A program made the translations under genes and the position numbers. From the NCBI GenBank assembly GCA_020050955.1, contig JAGVJT010000193.1, positions 1 through 9,280 on the forward strand: a stretch of DNA of 9,280 nucleotides, given 5' to 3'. Every line of letters starts with the position of its first letter. Position 1 is the stretch's first letter. The notes below the pieces were generated by a model, which had not been told where the DNA came from, searched no databases, and worked only from the letters and a program-made list of their open reading frames with translations. Origin of the DNA: Legionellales bacterium (GTDB lineage Bacteria; Pseudomonadota; Gammaproteobacteria; Legionellales; Legionellaceae). Shown in pieces: positions 1 to 6,548 of the stretch.

Positions 1-85
1 CTTTCTTTTCTCTTCAACTCAAAGGCAACTTAAAGTGCCCACACAGTTTGTCTCTTTTTCTTAATCAACTTCGCTCTCTCGGCGT
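1..85 (-). other. rRNA operon leader (transcribed, 16S gene expected beyond the left edge)
   Basis: Read leftward from the predicted start point near 85, this stretch holds no ORF. It contains GAGACAAACTGTGTGGGCAC (minus strand, positions 54-35). This closely resembles the box C part of gammaproteobacterial rRNA leaders; the E. coli rrn leader has GACAATCTGTGTGGGCACT as I recall it. A small stem, GGCACT/AGT(T)GCC with one bulge, lies at 24-39. I do not see a clear box A (TGCTCTTTAACA) before it. The remainder is purine-rich. The resemblance and the strong promoter together make an rRNA leader the best reading. The mature 16S start itself is not in the window. The alternative is the leader of another stable RNA. 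Confidence 0.7.
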
Positions 86-92
86 GGTGTGC

Positions 93-150
93 ATTCTACG
101 CTTTCACACATCATTGTCAACATCTTTTTGCATATTTTCTTGTTTTTTTG
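93..150 (-). promoter_or_regulatory. Strong sigma-70 promoter of rRNA type with UP-like A-tracts
   Basis: On the minus strand a perfect -35 TTGACA (120-115) is followed by a 16-bp spacer and -10 TAGAAT (98-93, one mismatch). The next bases are GCACACCACGCC, a GC-rich discriminator like that of E. coli rrnB P1, which also uses a 16-bp spacer. Upstream of the -35 (121-150) lie phased A-tracts (minus-strand AAAAA, AAAA and A7), as expected of an UP element bound by the alpha subunit C-terminal domain. The predicted start is near 85. A GC-rich discriminator is the known hallmark of ppGpp/DksA control, so stringent and growth-rate control is inferred. Confidence 0.82.
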
Positions 151-162
151 CGTTTCATTCAT

Positions 163-187
163 CTGCTATGCCATTTTAAGCATGCAG
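163..187. other. Imperfect stem-loop between folA and the rRNA promoter
   Basis: CTGC and ATGC (with a single-base bulge) pair with GCAT and GCAG around an 8-base loop, giving an 8-bp stem. It begins 6 bases after the folA stop codon. No U-tract follows on either strand, so it is not a canonical intrinsic terminator. It could protect the 3' end of the folA mRNA or be a Rho-associated element. No other terminator is visible between folA and the downstream promoter. Confidence 0.35.
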
Positions 188-192
188 ACCGG

Positions 193-687
193 TTAAAAAG
201 AGCGCATAACTCCATATTGATTAAACGTCATGTCATAAGCATTCTTCTCATCGTGCGCTCTAAACTCAGATGTATAAAGTTGCCATGCACGCCAATCAAT
301 CGAGGGAAAAAAGACATCTGCTTCAAACTTAGCATGAATAAGCGTCACATAAAGACGCGTTGCAAAAGGCAATGCTTGCTTGAATACATCAGCACCTCCA
401 ATCACCATCACTTCAGCATGCTCGCGTGTTAATTCAAATGCTTCATTTAATGTCGACACAACAACAGCCCCTGGAATGTTTAAGGCTTGTCGACTCAACA
501 CAACATTTAAACGCTCCGGTAATACCATACCAATAGAGTCAAATGTCTTACGCCCCATGATAATAGGTTTTCCAAGCGTTAGTGTTTTGAAATGTTTAAG
601 ATCAGCCGGAAGATGACAAAGCAGATGATTTTCTCTTCCCATACCACCTGATTCATCCATTGCAACAATTAAACTTACATCGCTCAT
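193..687 (-). CDS. folA: Dihydrofolate reductase
   Basis: Reduces dihydrofolate to tetrahydrofolate with NADPH in the cytoplasm, supplying one-carbon units for thymidylate, purine and methionine synthesis. At 164 residues it is close to E. coli FolA (159). Visible family features are the Met20-loop region with LPAD (Asp29, equivalent to the substrate-protonating Asp27 of E. coli), GRKTFDSIG (residues 45-53, cofactor side), Arg59 (equivalent to Arg57, which grips the folate glutamate), VIGGADVF (95-102) and YVT (113-115, equivalent to Thr113). Oddly, the near-invariant Trp of the LPW motif is Cys24 (TGT), so the segment reads LLCHLPAD. The ATG is one base after the pdxA stop, with GAGAG seven bases upstream inside pdxA, so it is the last gene of the lptD operon and probably translationally coupled. 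It is clearly a DHFR; whether Cys24 lowers activity or changes trimethoprim binding cannot be told from sequence. Confidence 0.96.
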   Translation of the reverse strand: MSDVSLIVAMDESGGMGRENHLLCHLPADLKHFKTLTLGKPIIMGRKTFDSIGMVLPERLNVVLSRQALNIPGAVVVSTLNEAFELTREHAEVMVIGGADVFKQALPFATRLYVTLIHAKFEADVFFPSIDWRAWQLYTSEFRAHDEKNAYDMTFNQYGVMRSF

Positions 688-688
688 G

Positions 689-1663
689 TTATTTCTCTCT
701 TTGCTGTGCCATGCTCAATGCCATATCAACGGCAGCAATTAAACTACTGGATTTTGCGAGTCCACGTCCAGCAAGATGCAATGCTGTCCCATGATCAACC
801 GATGTGCGAATGATTGGTAACCCTAATGTCACGTTCACCGCATGATCAAAATCGGCATATTTTAAAACCGGTAATCCTTGATCATGATACATTGCTAAAA
901 ATACGTCATTTGTCTGAAAATGCTCAGGTATGAATAACGTATCCGCAGGAAATGGACCTTGCACATTAATACCTTCTCGACGTAATTTATCTAACGTCGG
1001 TGTAATCACGTCAATTTCCTCTCTGCCCAAGTAACCAGACTCTCCTGCATGAGGATTTAATCCAGCAACACGAATACAAGGTTGTTCCATTCCAAAATCA
1101 CGTTGCAACCCGTTATGTAATAGCTGGATAACATTATGTAATAAAGAAGGCGTCACTGCATCTGCAACTGATCTTAATGGTAAATGCGTCGTCACTAAGG
1201 CCACTTTAAATTGTGAACAAGCAAGCATCATCACCACACGAGGCACATGACAAAGTGAAGCTAAAAACTCAGTATGACCTGTGAACTCAAAACCTGCTTC
1301 ATTAATCACAGATTTCTGGACAGGTGCGGTCACTAGGCCTGAAAACTCACCAGCAAGACAGCGCTCACCTGCTTCAGTTAACATGCTTAAGACATAAGCC
1401 GCATTACGAGGGTCAAGTTCACCAGCCACAACCGCCACAGCACAAAGCCGTGAACACACCACCAATTCACCATGAATAAAAGCCATAGGTTGGTCTTGTA
1501 CATAATCACGGAATACAATAGAAAGATTTAATTGCCGAGCTCGTTGCATCAAAACATGTTTATCGCCCATCACTACGACAGGATAAACACTAAATGCAAG
1601 CGCAAGACATAAGTCAGGCCCTACACCAGCAGGCTCACCACTACTTACAAGTAATGGCTTCAT
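689..1663 (-). CDS. pdxA: 4-hydroxythreonine-4-phosphate dehydrogenase
   Basis: NAD-dependent oxidation of 4-phosphohydroxy-L-threonine, whose product spontaneously decarboxylates and is used by PdxJ to make pyridoxine 5'-phosphate (DXP-dependent vitamin B6 pathway, cytoplasm). The length, 324 residues, matches the family (E. coli 329). It opens with the typical SSGEPAGVGPD (residues 7-17). The substrate pair His130-Thr131 is in GHTEF. Metal ligands are His160 (VTTH), His205 (LNPHAGE) and His260 (MYHDQG). Lys268, Asn277 and Arg286 correspond to the E. coli substrate residues 274, 283 and 292. The C-terminal segment is divergent: LAGRGLAKSSS where E. coli has LAGRGKADVGS. Its ATG overlaps the surA stop (ATGA), indicating translational coupling. 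All catalytic residues are intact, so an active enzyme is expected. Confidence 0.97.
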   Translation of the reverse strand: MKPLLVSSGEPAGVGPDLCLALAFSVYPVVVMGDKHVLMQRARQLNLSIVFRDYVQDQPMAFIHGELVVCSRLCAVAVVAGELDPRNAAYVLSMLTEAGERCLAGEFSGLVTAPVQKSVINEAGFEFTGHTEFLASLCHVPRVVMMLACSQFKVALVTTHLPLRSVADAVTPSLLHNVIQLLHNGLQRDFGMEQPCIRVAGLNPHAGESGYLGREEIDVITPTLDKLRREGINVQGPFPADTLFIPEHFQTNDVFLAMYHDQGLPVLKYADFDHAVNVTLGLPIIRTSVDHGTALHLAGRGLAKSSSLIAAVDMALSMAQQREK

Positions 1664-2940
1664 GCCAACTCTTTATCCATGATTTGAACATAGGCATTGG
1701 TTCGCATGTGTTGCTGCCAATTTTGAACAGCTTCTGTAAATTTTCGTTGATGCAAGAACTGACGGACTTGTTGGCGCTGAAAGGCTTGAGAATCATCCTC
1801 TGTCTTACGTGCTTCAACAAAAATAAGATGCCAACCATACGTTGTTTTTACCGGTTTACTCACAGTATTTAACGGTAAAGCATTCATCGCCTCAGCAAAC
1901 GCAGGCAATAATTCTTCTGAAGTCACCCATCCAAGATCACCACCATTGGCAGCACTGGCTCGATCAAGTGAATATTGCTTTGCCATCACAGCAAAATTCT
2001 TTCCTGATTTAGACTGCTCATATAAGTTTTGAATTTGTTTACTCGCTTCTGCTTCCGTCATGTTGACATCTGGTTTTAATAAAATATGACGAACATGTGT
2101 TTTTGTCACTTCATGATGAACCTCATTGCGCCCAACAGCAACTAATTTAATCAATTGAAAACCATTGCCTGCTCGAATAGGACCTGACACTTGGCCTTCT
2201 TGCATTTTCACCACTTCATTTGCAAAAATTTCAGGCAGTTCAGCAAGATGACGATCACCTAAATCGCTCGCATCCAACGTATATGTATTATTCGACTCTG
2301 TCACCGCTAAACGGCTAAGATCTTCGCCTTGTTTTGCTTTTTGTAATACTGTCTCAGCCTTTTGACGTGCGTCATTAACTTGAGCGCTGGTGGGCTCTTC
2401 AGGCAAAGGAATCACAATGTTTTGAACATGAAATGTTTGCGGTGCACTGATTAAATGTTCGGGCGATTTTAAATATTCGTTAACTTGTTGCATGGAAACA
2501 ACAATCTCTTTCCCCACTGCATTTTGTTGCACACGGTTAATAAGCATATCTTTTCGTAAATTATCTCTGTACGTGTCAAACGTCATGTCTTGTCGCGCAA
2601 GCTCTTCACGAAGTGCATCAACTGACAAATGATTCGACGCCGCAATTTTAGTAATGGTTTCATCAAGCTCTGCATTATCAATGCTGATGTCATTATTTTT
2701 CGCTAACTGTAACTGGAGCTGTTCATCAATCAAATGTTGCAAAACTTTTTTACGCAACACAGCGTCACCAGGAACTTCCATGTGCCTAGCTAAGAGTTGC
2801 TGGCGAGAAAGCTCAACTTGTTGATGAAGTTCGCTTGACGTAATCACATCGTTGTTAACAACGGCCACAACTTTGTCTAACGATTCGGCCCAAGAGCACA
2901 CCGATAACATCATTAACCACAATCCTAGCTGCTTTCGCAT
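1660..2940 (-). CDS. surA: Periplasmic chaperone and peptidyl-prolyl isomerase SurA
   Basis: Escorts unfolded outer-membrane proteins, including LptD itself, through the periplasm to the BAM complex. The 426 residues are nearly the E. coli length (428). A Sec signal peptide (residues 1-18; basic MRK, hydrophobic core, probable cut at SWA|ES) is followed by the SurA N-domain (about 19-165, starting LDKVVAVVNNDVITSSEL). Parvulin domain I lies at about 169-267 and parvulin domain II at about 281-377; domain II has the classical THVRHILL start and the GGDLGW and YGWHL motifs. A C-terminal helix (about 385-415) completes the core. Domain I lacks the GGxLGW signature (LDASDLGD instead), consistent with the usually inactive first domain. 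GAGGG seven bases before the ATG is a good ribosome site, 18 bases after the lptD stop. The 3' end overlaps pdxA by 4 bases. Confidence 0.97.
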   Translation of the reverse strand: MRKQLGLWLMMLSVCSWAESLDKVVAVVNNDVITSSELHQQVELSRQQLLARHMEVPGDAVLRKKVLQHLIDEQLQLQLAKNNDISIDNAELDETITKIAASNHLSVDALREELARQDMTFDTYRDNLRKDMLINRVQQNAVGKEIVVSMQQVNEYLKSPEHLISAPQTFHVQNIVIPLPEEPTSAQVNDARQKAETVLQKAKQGEDLSRLAVTESNNTYTLDASDLGDRHLAELPEIFANEVVKMQEGQVSGPIRAGNGFQLIKLVAVGRNEVHHEVTKTHVRHILLKPDVNMTEAEASKQIQNLYEQSKSGKNFAVMAKQYSLDRASAANGGDLGWVTSEELLPAFAEAMNALPLNTVSKPVKTTYGWHLIFVEARKTEDDSQAFQRQQVRQFLHQRKFTEAVQNWQQHMRTNAYVQIMDKELA

Positions 2941-2947
2941 GTTTTTG

Positions 2948-2952
2948 CCCTC
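2948..2952 (-). promoter_or_regulatory. Ribosome binding site of surA
   Basis: Minus-strand GAGGG lies seven bases upstream of the surA ATG in the 18-bp lptD-surA gap. It is one of the better Shine-Dalgarno sequences in the operon and fixes the start that gives a proper signal peptide. Confidence 0.7.
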
Positions 2953-2958
2953 TAAAAA

Positions 2959-5487
2959 TCACGACTGAAATAAATTAACATACCCTGGTAAATAACTTTG
3001 AATCGTGCTCGCAGGATCACTGCTTCCTACCGAACCCAATCCTTTTAACAATACTTGTATGTAAACGTTATTATTATACTGCGGCTTTAAGGTCGATGGC
3101 GATAAGCTATTAAAAATACGCCCGCCTAATAACCTCATTGCCCAACAACAGCTGTCATATTGAGCACCTAAAAAAGTCATCATGCCATAACGTTCGCTGA
3201 TGTTGTAACTGTACACACCAATCCCGCTCCACGTTGCCGTTAATGGCCAAGCATAACCTGCTGTCGCTTGATGAAGTGCACCATGCCCCACTTCACCTGC
3301 TCGTCCTTGAAAAACATTACCATTCACTAAATAAGAATAACCGAGATGAACAATATGATTTTCTTCTGGTTGATAATGGAAATTAAAATCGCCATTGTTC
3401 GTCGCATTCTCTGACGTGTCAAACACCCAATCACCGCTCATGCCCCAATGAGAATTCAATTGTAACATGCCTCGTGATGCAACAGGAGACACGCGCGAGG
3501 TAGGGGAAACGTACCCCAGCATAAGGGGGTTATCTTGGCAGCTCCCATCTTGTTGATAACATAATTGTACACGTCTGTTTGAGAAATAACGCAATTGTCC
3601 GACAGAAACCATCGCTTTTTCTTGTCCTGTCGCGTCATTTAACCAACGAGACGTGAATGCATACGCCAATTGATTGGCATCACCAATGCGATCAATGCCT
3701 GAAAAACGGTTCGCGCGAAATAACTGTTCGGTATTAAAAATCATGTACGCTGAATCAAATGCCGGAACATTAGATTGATTTTGATAAGGCACATTCAAAT
3801 AATACAACCGAGGCTCAAATGTTTGCGTGTAATGATGATTGGACCACACACCCTGTCGGTCAAACAATAACCCCGAATCAAGACTGTAACGCGGTATCGT
3901 GTAATTAAAATCATTCGTTGCCGTCATGCCTTGCGCACTCAGATGGTAATAATTTTCCATCAATTGAACTTCAGGAACAACATACCCCCACGACTCTCGC
4001 ATAGCAGCTGATAACATCGGATTTGCATGATAACGTGCCCCTTCTGGCTGTAACGGAGCCGAAACAGGCCAACGAAAAGCATCATACTGCCCAATCATTT
4101 TTAATTGCCCATTCAACGGAAGCTCGTCATACGTTCCACGAGCTAACAATTGTGGCAATCGTTCATAAATATTATTTACTGTGGCTTGATTAATTGGATT
4201 AAGCGTTTGGTACGATTCGGCCATACCACGAAATAACCAATGATCTGTCGTATAACTTAACGTGCCTTCTTGACGTAATTGGTTTTCTGTCACAATGGCA
4301 AGGTTACTGCTGAAATCTTGTAAATAGTAATCATCCGAAACGCGTTGATAGTTAAGATGCATCTGTAATTGATCGGTGAATTGCGTATCATCACGCAATA
4401 AGACAGACCATCGATTCGTTGATTGATCGCGCAATTGAGGATATTGGGCTTGGTTATTCATTAAAAATGAATGATAGGCACGATCGTTAGGTAAAATCGA
4501 GGCGTTTACACTGCCTATCGAGTTTGACGTTAAAAACCGTGAGTCGCCGCCAAGCATCACACCTCGACGTGTGTAAGCATGAGGCATAATGGTTGCATCA
4601 TAATTCGGTGCAATATTCCAGTAATAAGGTGCCACAAAGTCCCATCCACCGATGTTCGAGTACCCATACATCGGCATCAAAAATCCCGACTTTCGCGCTT
4701 TTGATGTCGGAAATGTCAAATAGGGTGTGTATAGAACAGGAACATCATGAACACGCAGTACTGCATCACGCGCATAACCTTGTTTTTTTGCATCATCAAG
4801 CTTAATTTCTCGTGCCTCAATGTCCCAATCACGGACTTGTGGCGGGCATGTACTGTAGGTTGTATGCTGTAATAATAAATCTTGATTAGGAAATCGCTGA
4901 ATCAATCGCGCTAGCCCCCAAGCAGGCAGCCTGGCGCGCGCATGGTGATTGTCGACGCGATACAACGCATGTTCTATTGTCCCTGCATGATCTTGTGGAT
5001 TAAACGAAACTTTATCCGCCCACATCATCCGAGTCGGTTCGACGTAATGAACATTACCCTGCAATTGAATTTGCGTGATTTGTTGTGTTTTAGGATCGCG
5101 AAAAAGTGTTGCAGTTTGTGCAGTCACCATACGTTCGTCTGTTCGAACATCAACATGACCTTGAAGTATTGATTGCCCAACCGCATACATCGACACATGA
5201 TCTGCTGTCATTTTTGTAATGCCAGGGGAGATAGTTTCAAGAGTTGAAGCAAGATACGAGCCATGACAAATAGCATCATCCGTACGAGCTTCCCACGCTA
5301 AACAAGACGCAATTGACGCACGCGATTCTTTCGTCAATTGTCCCTCAGGAACACATGCCATCACAGGCTCTGCGTCTTGTCGCATGGTATTTTCAGGATG
5401 CGAAAATGCATGCGTTGCCCAAGCAACACTTGCCATCATCACAACCATGCGCATCTGTATAGATTTGTTCCCAATGTTCAGCGTCAC
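2959..5487 (-). CDS. lptD: LPS-assembly outer membrane protein LptD (OstA/Imp)
   Basis: Beta-barrel of the LptDE translocon that inserts lipopolysaccharide into the outer leaflet of the outer membrane. It has 842 residues (E. coli 784). The order is signal peptide (1 to about 27; the MVVMMASVAWATHA core), an N-terminal extension, the OstA/LptA-like jellyroll (about 90-240) and the LptD barrel (about 260-842). The conserved Cys pair Cys780-Cys781 (DSCCW) and Cys214 (TYSTCPP) match E. coli Cys724/725 and Cys173; Cys74 probably matches Cys31. Extra cysteines are Cys45, Cys62, Cys643 and Cys650. The start is GTG: AAGG sits seven bases upstream, while the internal ATGs (codons 12, 14) lack a well-spaced site. 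First gene of the lptD-surA-pdxA-folA operon. No sigma-E type promoter (GGAACTT) is visible upstream. The partner LptE is not in the window. Confidence 0.96.
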   Translation of the reverse strand: MTLNIGNKSIQMRMVVMMASVAWATHAFSHPENTMRQDAEPVMACVPEGQLTKESRASIASCLAWEARTDDAICHGSYLASTLETISPGITKMTADHVSMYAVGQSILQGHVDVRTDERMVTAQTATLFRDPKTQQITQIQLQGNVHYVEPTRMMWADKVSFNPQDHAGTIEHALYRVDNHHARARLPAWGLARLIQRFPNQDLLLQHTTYSTCPPQVRDWDIEAREIKLDDAKKQGYARDAVLRVHDVPVLYTPYLTFPTSKARKSGFLMPMYGYSNIGGWDFVAPYYWNIAPNYDATIMPHAYTRRGVMLGGDSRFLTSNSIGSVNASILPNDRAYHSFLMNNQAQYPQLRDQSTNRWSVLLRDDTQFTDQLQMHLNYQRVSDDYYLQDFSSNLAIVTENQLRQEGTLSYTTDHWLFRGMAESYQTLNPINQATVNNIYERLPQLLARGTYDELPLNGQLKMIGQYDAFRWPVSAPLQPEGARYHANPMLSAAMRESWGYVVPEVQLMENYYHLSAQGMTATNDFNYTIPRYSLDSGLLFDRQGVWSNHHYTQTFEPRLYYLNVPYQNQSNVPAFDSAYMIFNTEQLFRANRFSGIDRIGDANQLAYAFTSRWLNDATGQEKAMVSVGQLRYFSNRRVQLCYQQDGSCQDNPLMLGYVSPTSRVSPVASRGMLQLNSHWGMSGDWVFDTSENATNNGDFNFHYQPEENHIVHLGYSYLVNGNVFQGRAGEVGHGALHQATAGYAWPLTATWSGIGVYSYNISERYGMMTFLGAQYDSCCWAMRLLGGRIFNSLSPSTLKPQYNNNVYIQVLLKGLGSVGSSDPASTIQSYLPGYVNLFQS

Positions 5488-5494
5488 AAAAATA

Positions 5495-5498
5495 CCTT
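5495..5498 (-). promoter_or_regulatory. Ribosome binding site that decides the GTG start of lptD
   Basis: Minus-strand AAGG followed by TATTTTT (seven bases) and GTG. This spacing supports the GTG at 5487 over the downstream ATG codons. The site overlaps the predicted -10 of the opposing amgK promoter. Confidence 0.6.
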
Positions 5499-5503
5499 AT
5501 GAT
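5498..5503 (+). promoter_or_regulatory. Candidate -10 of the amgK-murU promoter
   Basis: TATGAT (one mismatch to TATAAT). At 17 bp upstream lies only a weak -35 (TGTTCA, 5475-5480, three of six), inside the lptD reading frame. The predicted start falls around 5510, within an A10 run (5508-5517). It is the best candidate found by eye in the short divergent gap, but the -35 is poor. Confidence 0.35.
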
Positions 5504-5507
5504 GCGT

Positions 5508-5517
5508 AAAAAAAAAA
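5508..5517. repeat. A10 homopolymer in the lptD-amgK gap
   Basis: Ten consecutive A on the plus strand (ten T on minus). It lies at the predicted amgK transcription start and in the 5' leader of lptD. Such tracts can cause transcript slippage and vary in length between isolates. It also argues against the upstream in-frame ATG codons of amgK being true starts. Confidence 0.8.
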
Positions 5518-5537
5518 TGAATCGCCTTCATATGGCC

Positions 5538-5543
5538 GGGGAG
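5538..5543 (+). promoter_or_regulatory. Ribosome binding site that decides the amgK start
   Basis: GGGGAG six bases before the ATG at 5550, the strongest Shine-Dalgarno-like site near this gene. The open frame extends upstream to an ATG at 5499, but that codon has no comparable site, encodes a lysine-rich A-tract leader and coincides with the predicted -10. Confidence 0.75.
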
Positions 5544-5550
5544 TATATCA
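5542..5550 (-). promoter_or_regulatory. Candidate extended -10 promoter of the lptD operon
   Basis: The minus strand reads TGATATACT: an extended -10 (TG-N-TATACT, one mismatch to TATAAT). No good -35 is seen at 16-18 bp, which extended -10 promoters do not require. The predicted start is near 5535, giving a leader of about 48 bases with a U10 tract before the lptD GTG. The element lies on top of the amgK ribosome site and start codon. Confidence 0.5.
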
Positions 5551-6548
5551 TGTCTACACGACAAAACGCACTGCACGAATGGCTTACTACAACACAAGGG
5601 ATGAACGCCTACACACTCACCCCTCTCGCGGGTGATGCAAGCTTTCGGCGTTATTTTCGTTTAACAACCCTAAAATCACGTTATGTCGTGATGGACGCAC
5701 CGCCCGAAAAAGAAGGCTTAACAACGTTTATTCAAATTGGTCGCGCTCTTGCAGAGCATGGCATTCATACGCCAGCAATTAGCGCGATTGATTTGGAACA
5801 GGGTTTTTTATTACTCGAAGATCTTGGTGATATGCTTTTAGGGCATCAATTAACATCACATAATGCTAATGCACGTTATATAGCAGCACTTGATACCTTG
5901 CTCAAAATGCAAACCTGCCCAACACCACAATCATCTTATCCCATATTTGATACAGCATTCATGCAACAAGAAATGAACTTATTTCAAACATGGTTTTTAG
6001 AGGGTCTTTTAAATATCAACTTGACTGCCTCAGAACAGAAACAACTCAACAACGTTTTCTCATTACTGACTCATCATCTTGAAGAACAACCCACGTGCTT
6101 CATCCATCGGGATTACCATTCTCGTAATTTATTAATCGTCAACGAAGAAACACTCGACATTGGTGTCATTGATTTTCAAGACGCCATGCGTGGTCCATTC
6201 ACTTATGACCTCGTGTCATTATTAAAAGATTGCTACGTTCAATGGCCCGATAAAGAGCGCCACCAATGGATGACATATTTCTATCAAAACCTTCCTCATC
6301 AAGCAGGCTGGTCACTTTCTGAGTTTCAACATGGGTTTGATTGGTGCGGTTTACAACGTCACTTCAAAGTTTTAGGCATTTTTGCACGTCTTCATTTGCG
6401 CGATAATAAATCCACCTATTTAAAGGACTTACCGCTCACGCTGCATTATGCATTAACGTGCCTGGCACAATACCCAGCGTTTCATTCATTTTATGATATG
6501 ATGCAAGAACGCGTTGTCCCTATCTTTGAAGAGAAACAAACAGCATGA
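5550..6548 (+). CDS. amgK: Anomeric N-acetylmuramate/N-acetylglucosamine kinase
   Basis: Phosphorylates MurNAc (and GlcNAc) at the anomeric carbon with ATP, giving MurNAc-alpha-1-phosphate for MurU. This is the recycling bypass known from Pseudomonas, which makes UDP-MurNAc without MurA/MurB and so lowers fosfomycin sensitivity. The 332 residues have an aminoglycoside-phosphotransferase (APH) fold: LAGDASFRRYFR nucleotide loop (residues 26-37), hinge LLLEDLGD (87-94), catalytic loop HRDYHSRN (186-193, Asp188) and metal-binding IDFQDA (207-212, Asp208), with the family-typical GPFTYDLVSLLKDCY after it. The length fits P. putida AmgK. The start at 5550 is chosen for its GGGGAG site. It overlaps murU by 4 bases (ATGA), so the two are an operon. 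Other APH-fold kinases are possible on fold alone, but the murU and lptD neighbours make AmgK the firm choice. Confidence 0.93.
   Translation: MSTRQNALHEWLTTTQGMNAYTLTPLAGDASFRRYFRLTTLKSRYVVMDAPPEKEGLTTFIQIGRALAEHGIHTPAISAIDLEQGFLLLEDLGDMLLGHQLTSHNANARYIAALDTLLKMQTCPTPQSSYPIFDTAFMQQEMNLFQTWFLEGLLNINLTASEQKQLNNVFSLLTHHLEEQPTCFIHRDYHSRNLLIVNEETLDIGVIDFQDAMRGPFTYDLVSLLKDCYVQWPDKERHQWMTYFYQNLPHQAGWSLSEFQHGFDWCGLQRHFKVLGIFARLHLRDNKSTYLKDLPLTLHYALTCLAQYPAFHSFYDMMQERVVPIFEEKQTA

Noticed and set aside
114..138. Possible plus-strand promoter (TTGTCA ... TATTTT)
   Set aside because: The spacing is only 13 bp and it leads into antisense sequence; the same bases form the perfect minus-strand TTGACA promoter.
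148..616. Plus-strand ORFs over folA
   Set aside because: They are antisense to a clear DHFR, have basic, Cys/His-rich non-protein-like composition and no ribosome sites.
1641..1838. Minus-strand 65-codon ORF at the surA-pdxA junction
   Set aside because: Out-of-frame shadow of surA, whose own reading is continuous and family-length.
5499..5549. In-frame upstream ATG codons extending amgK by 17 residues
   Set aside because: They have no ribosome site, would encode a Lys-rich A-tract leader, and overlap the predicted -10; the ATG at 5550 has GGGGAG at ideal spacing.
5488..5600. Sigma-E promoter for lptD as in E. coli
   Set aside because: No GGAACTT-like -35 with a TCTGA-like -10 was seen on the minus strand; an extended -10 sigma-70 element fits better.
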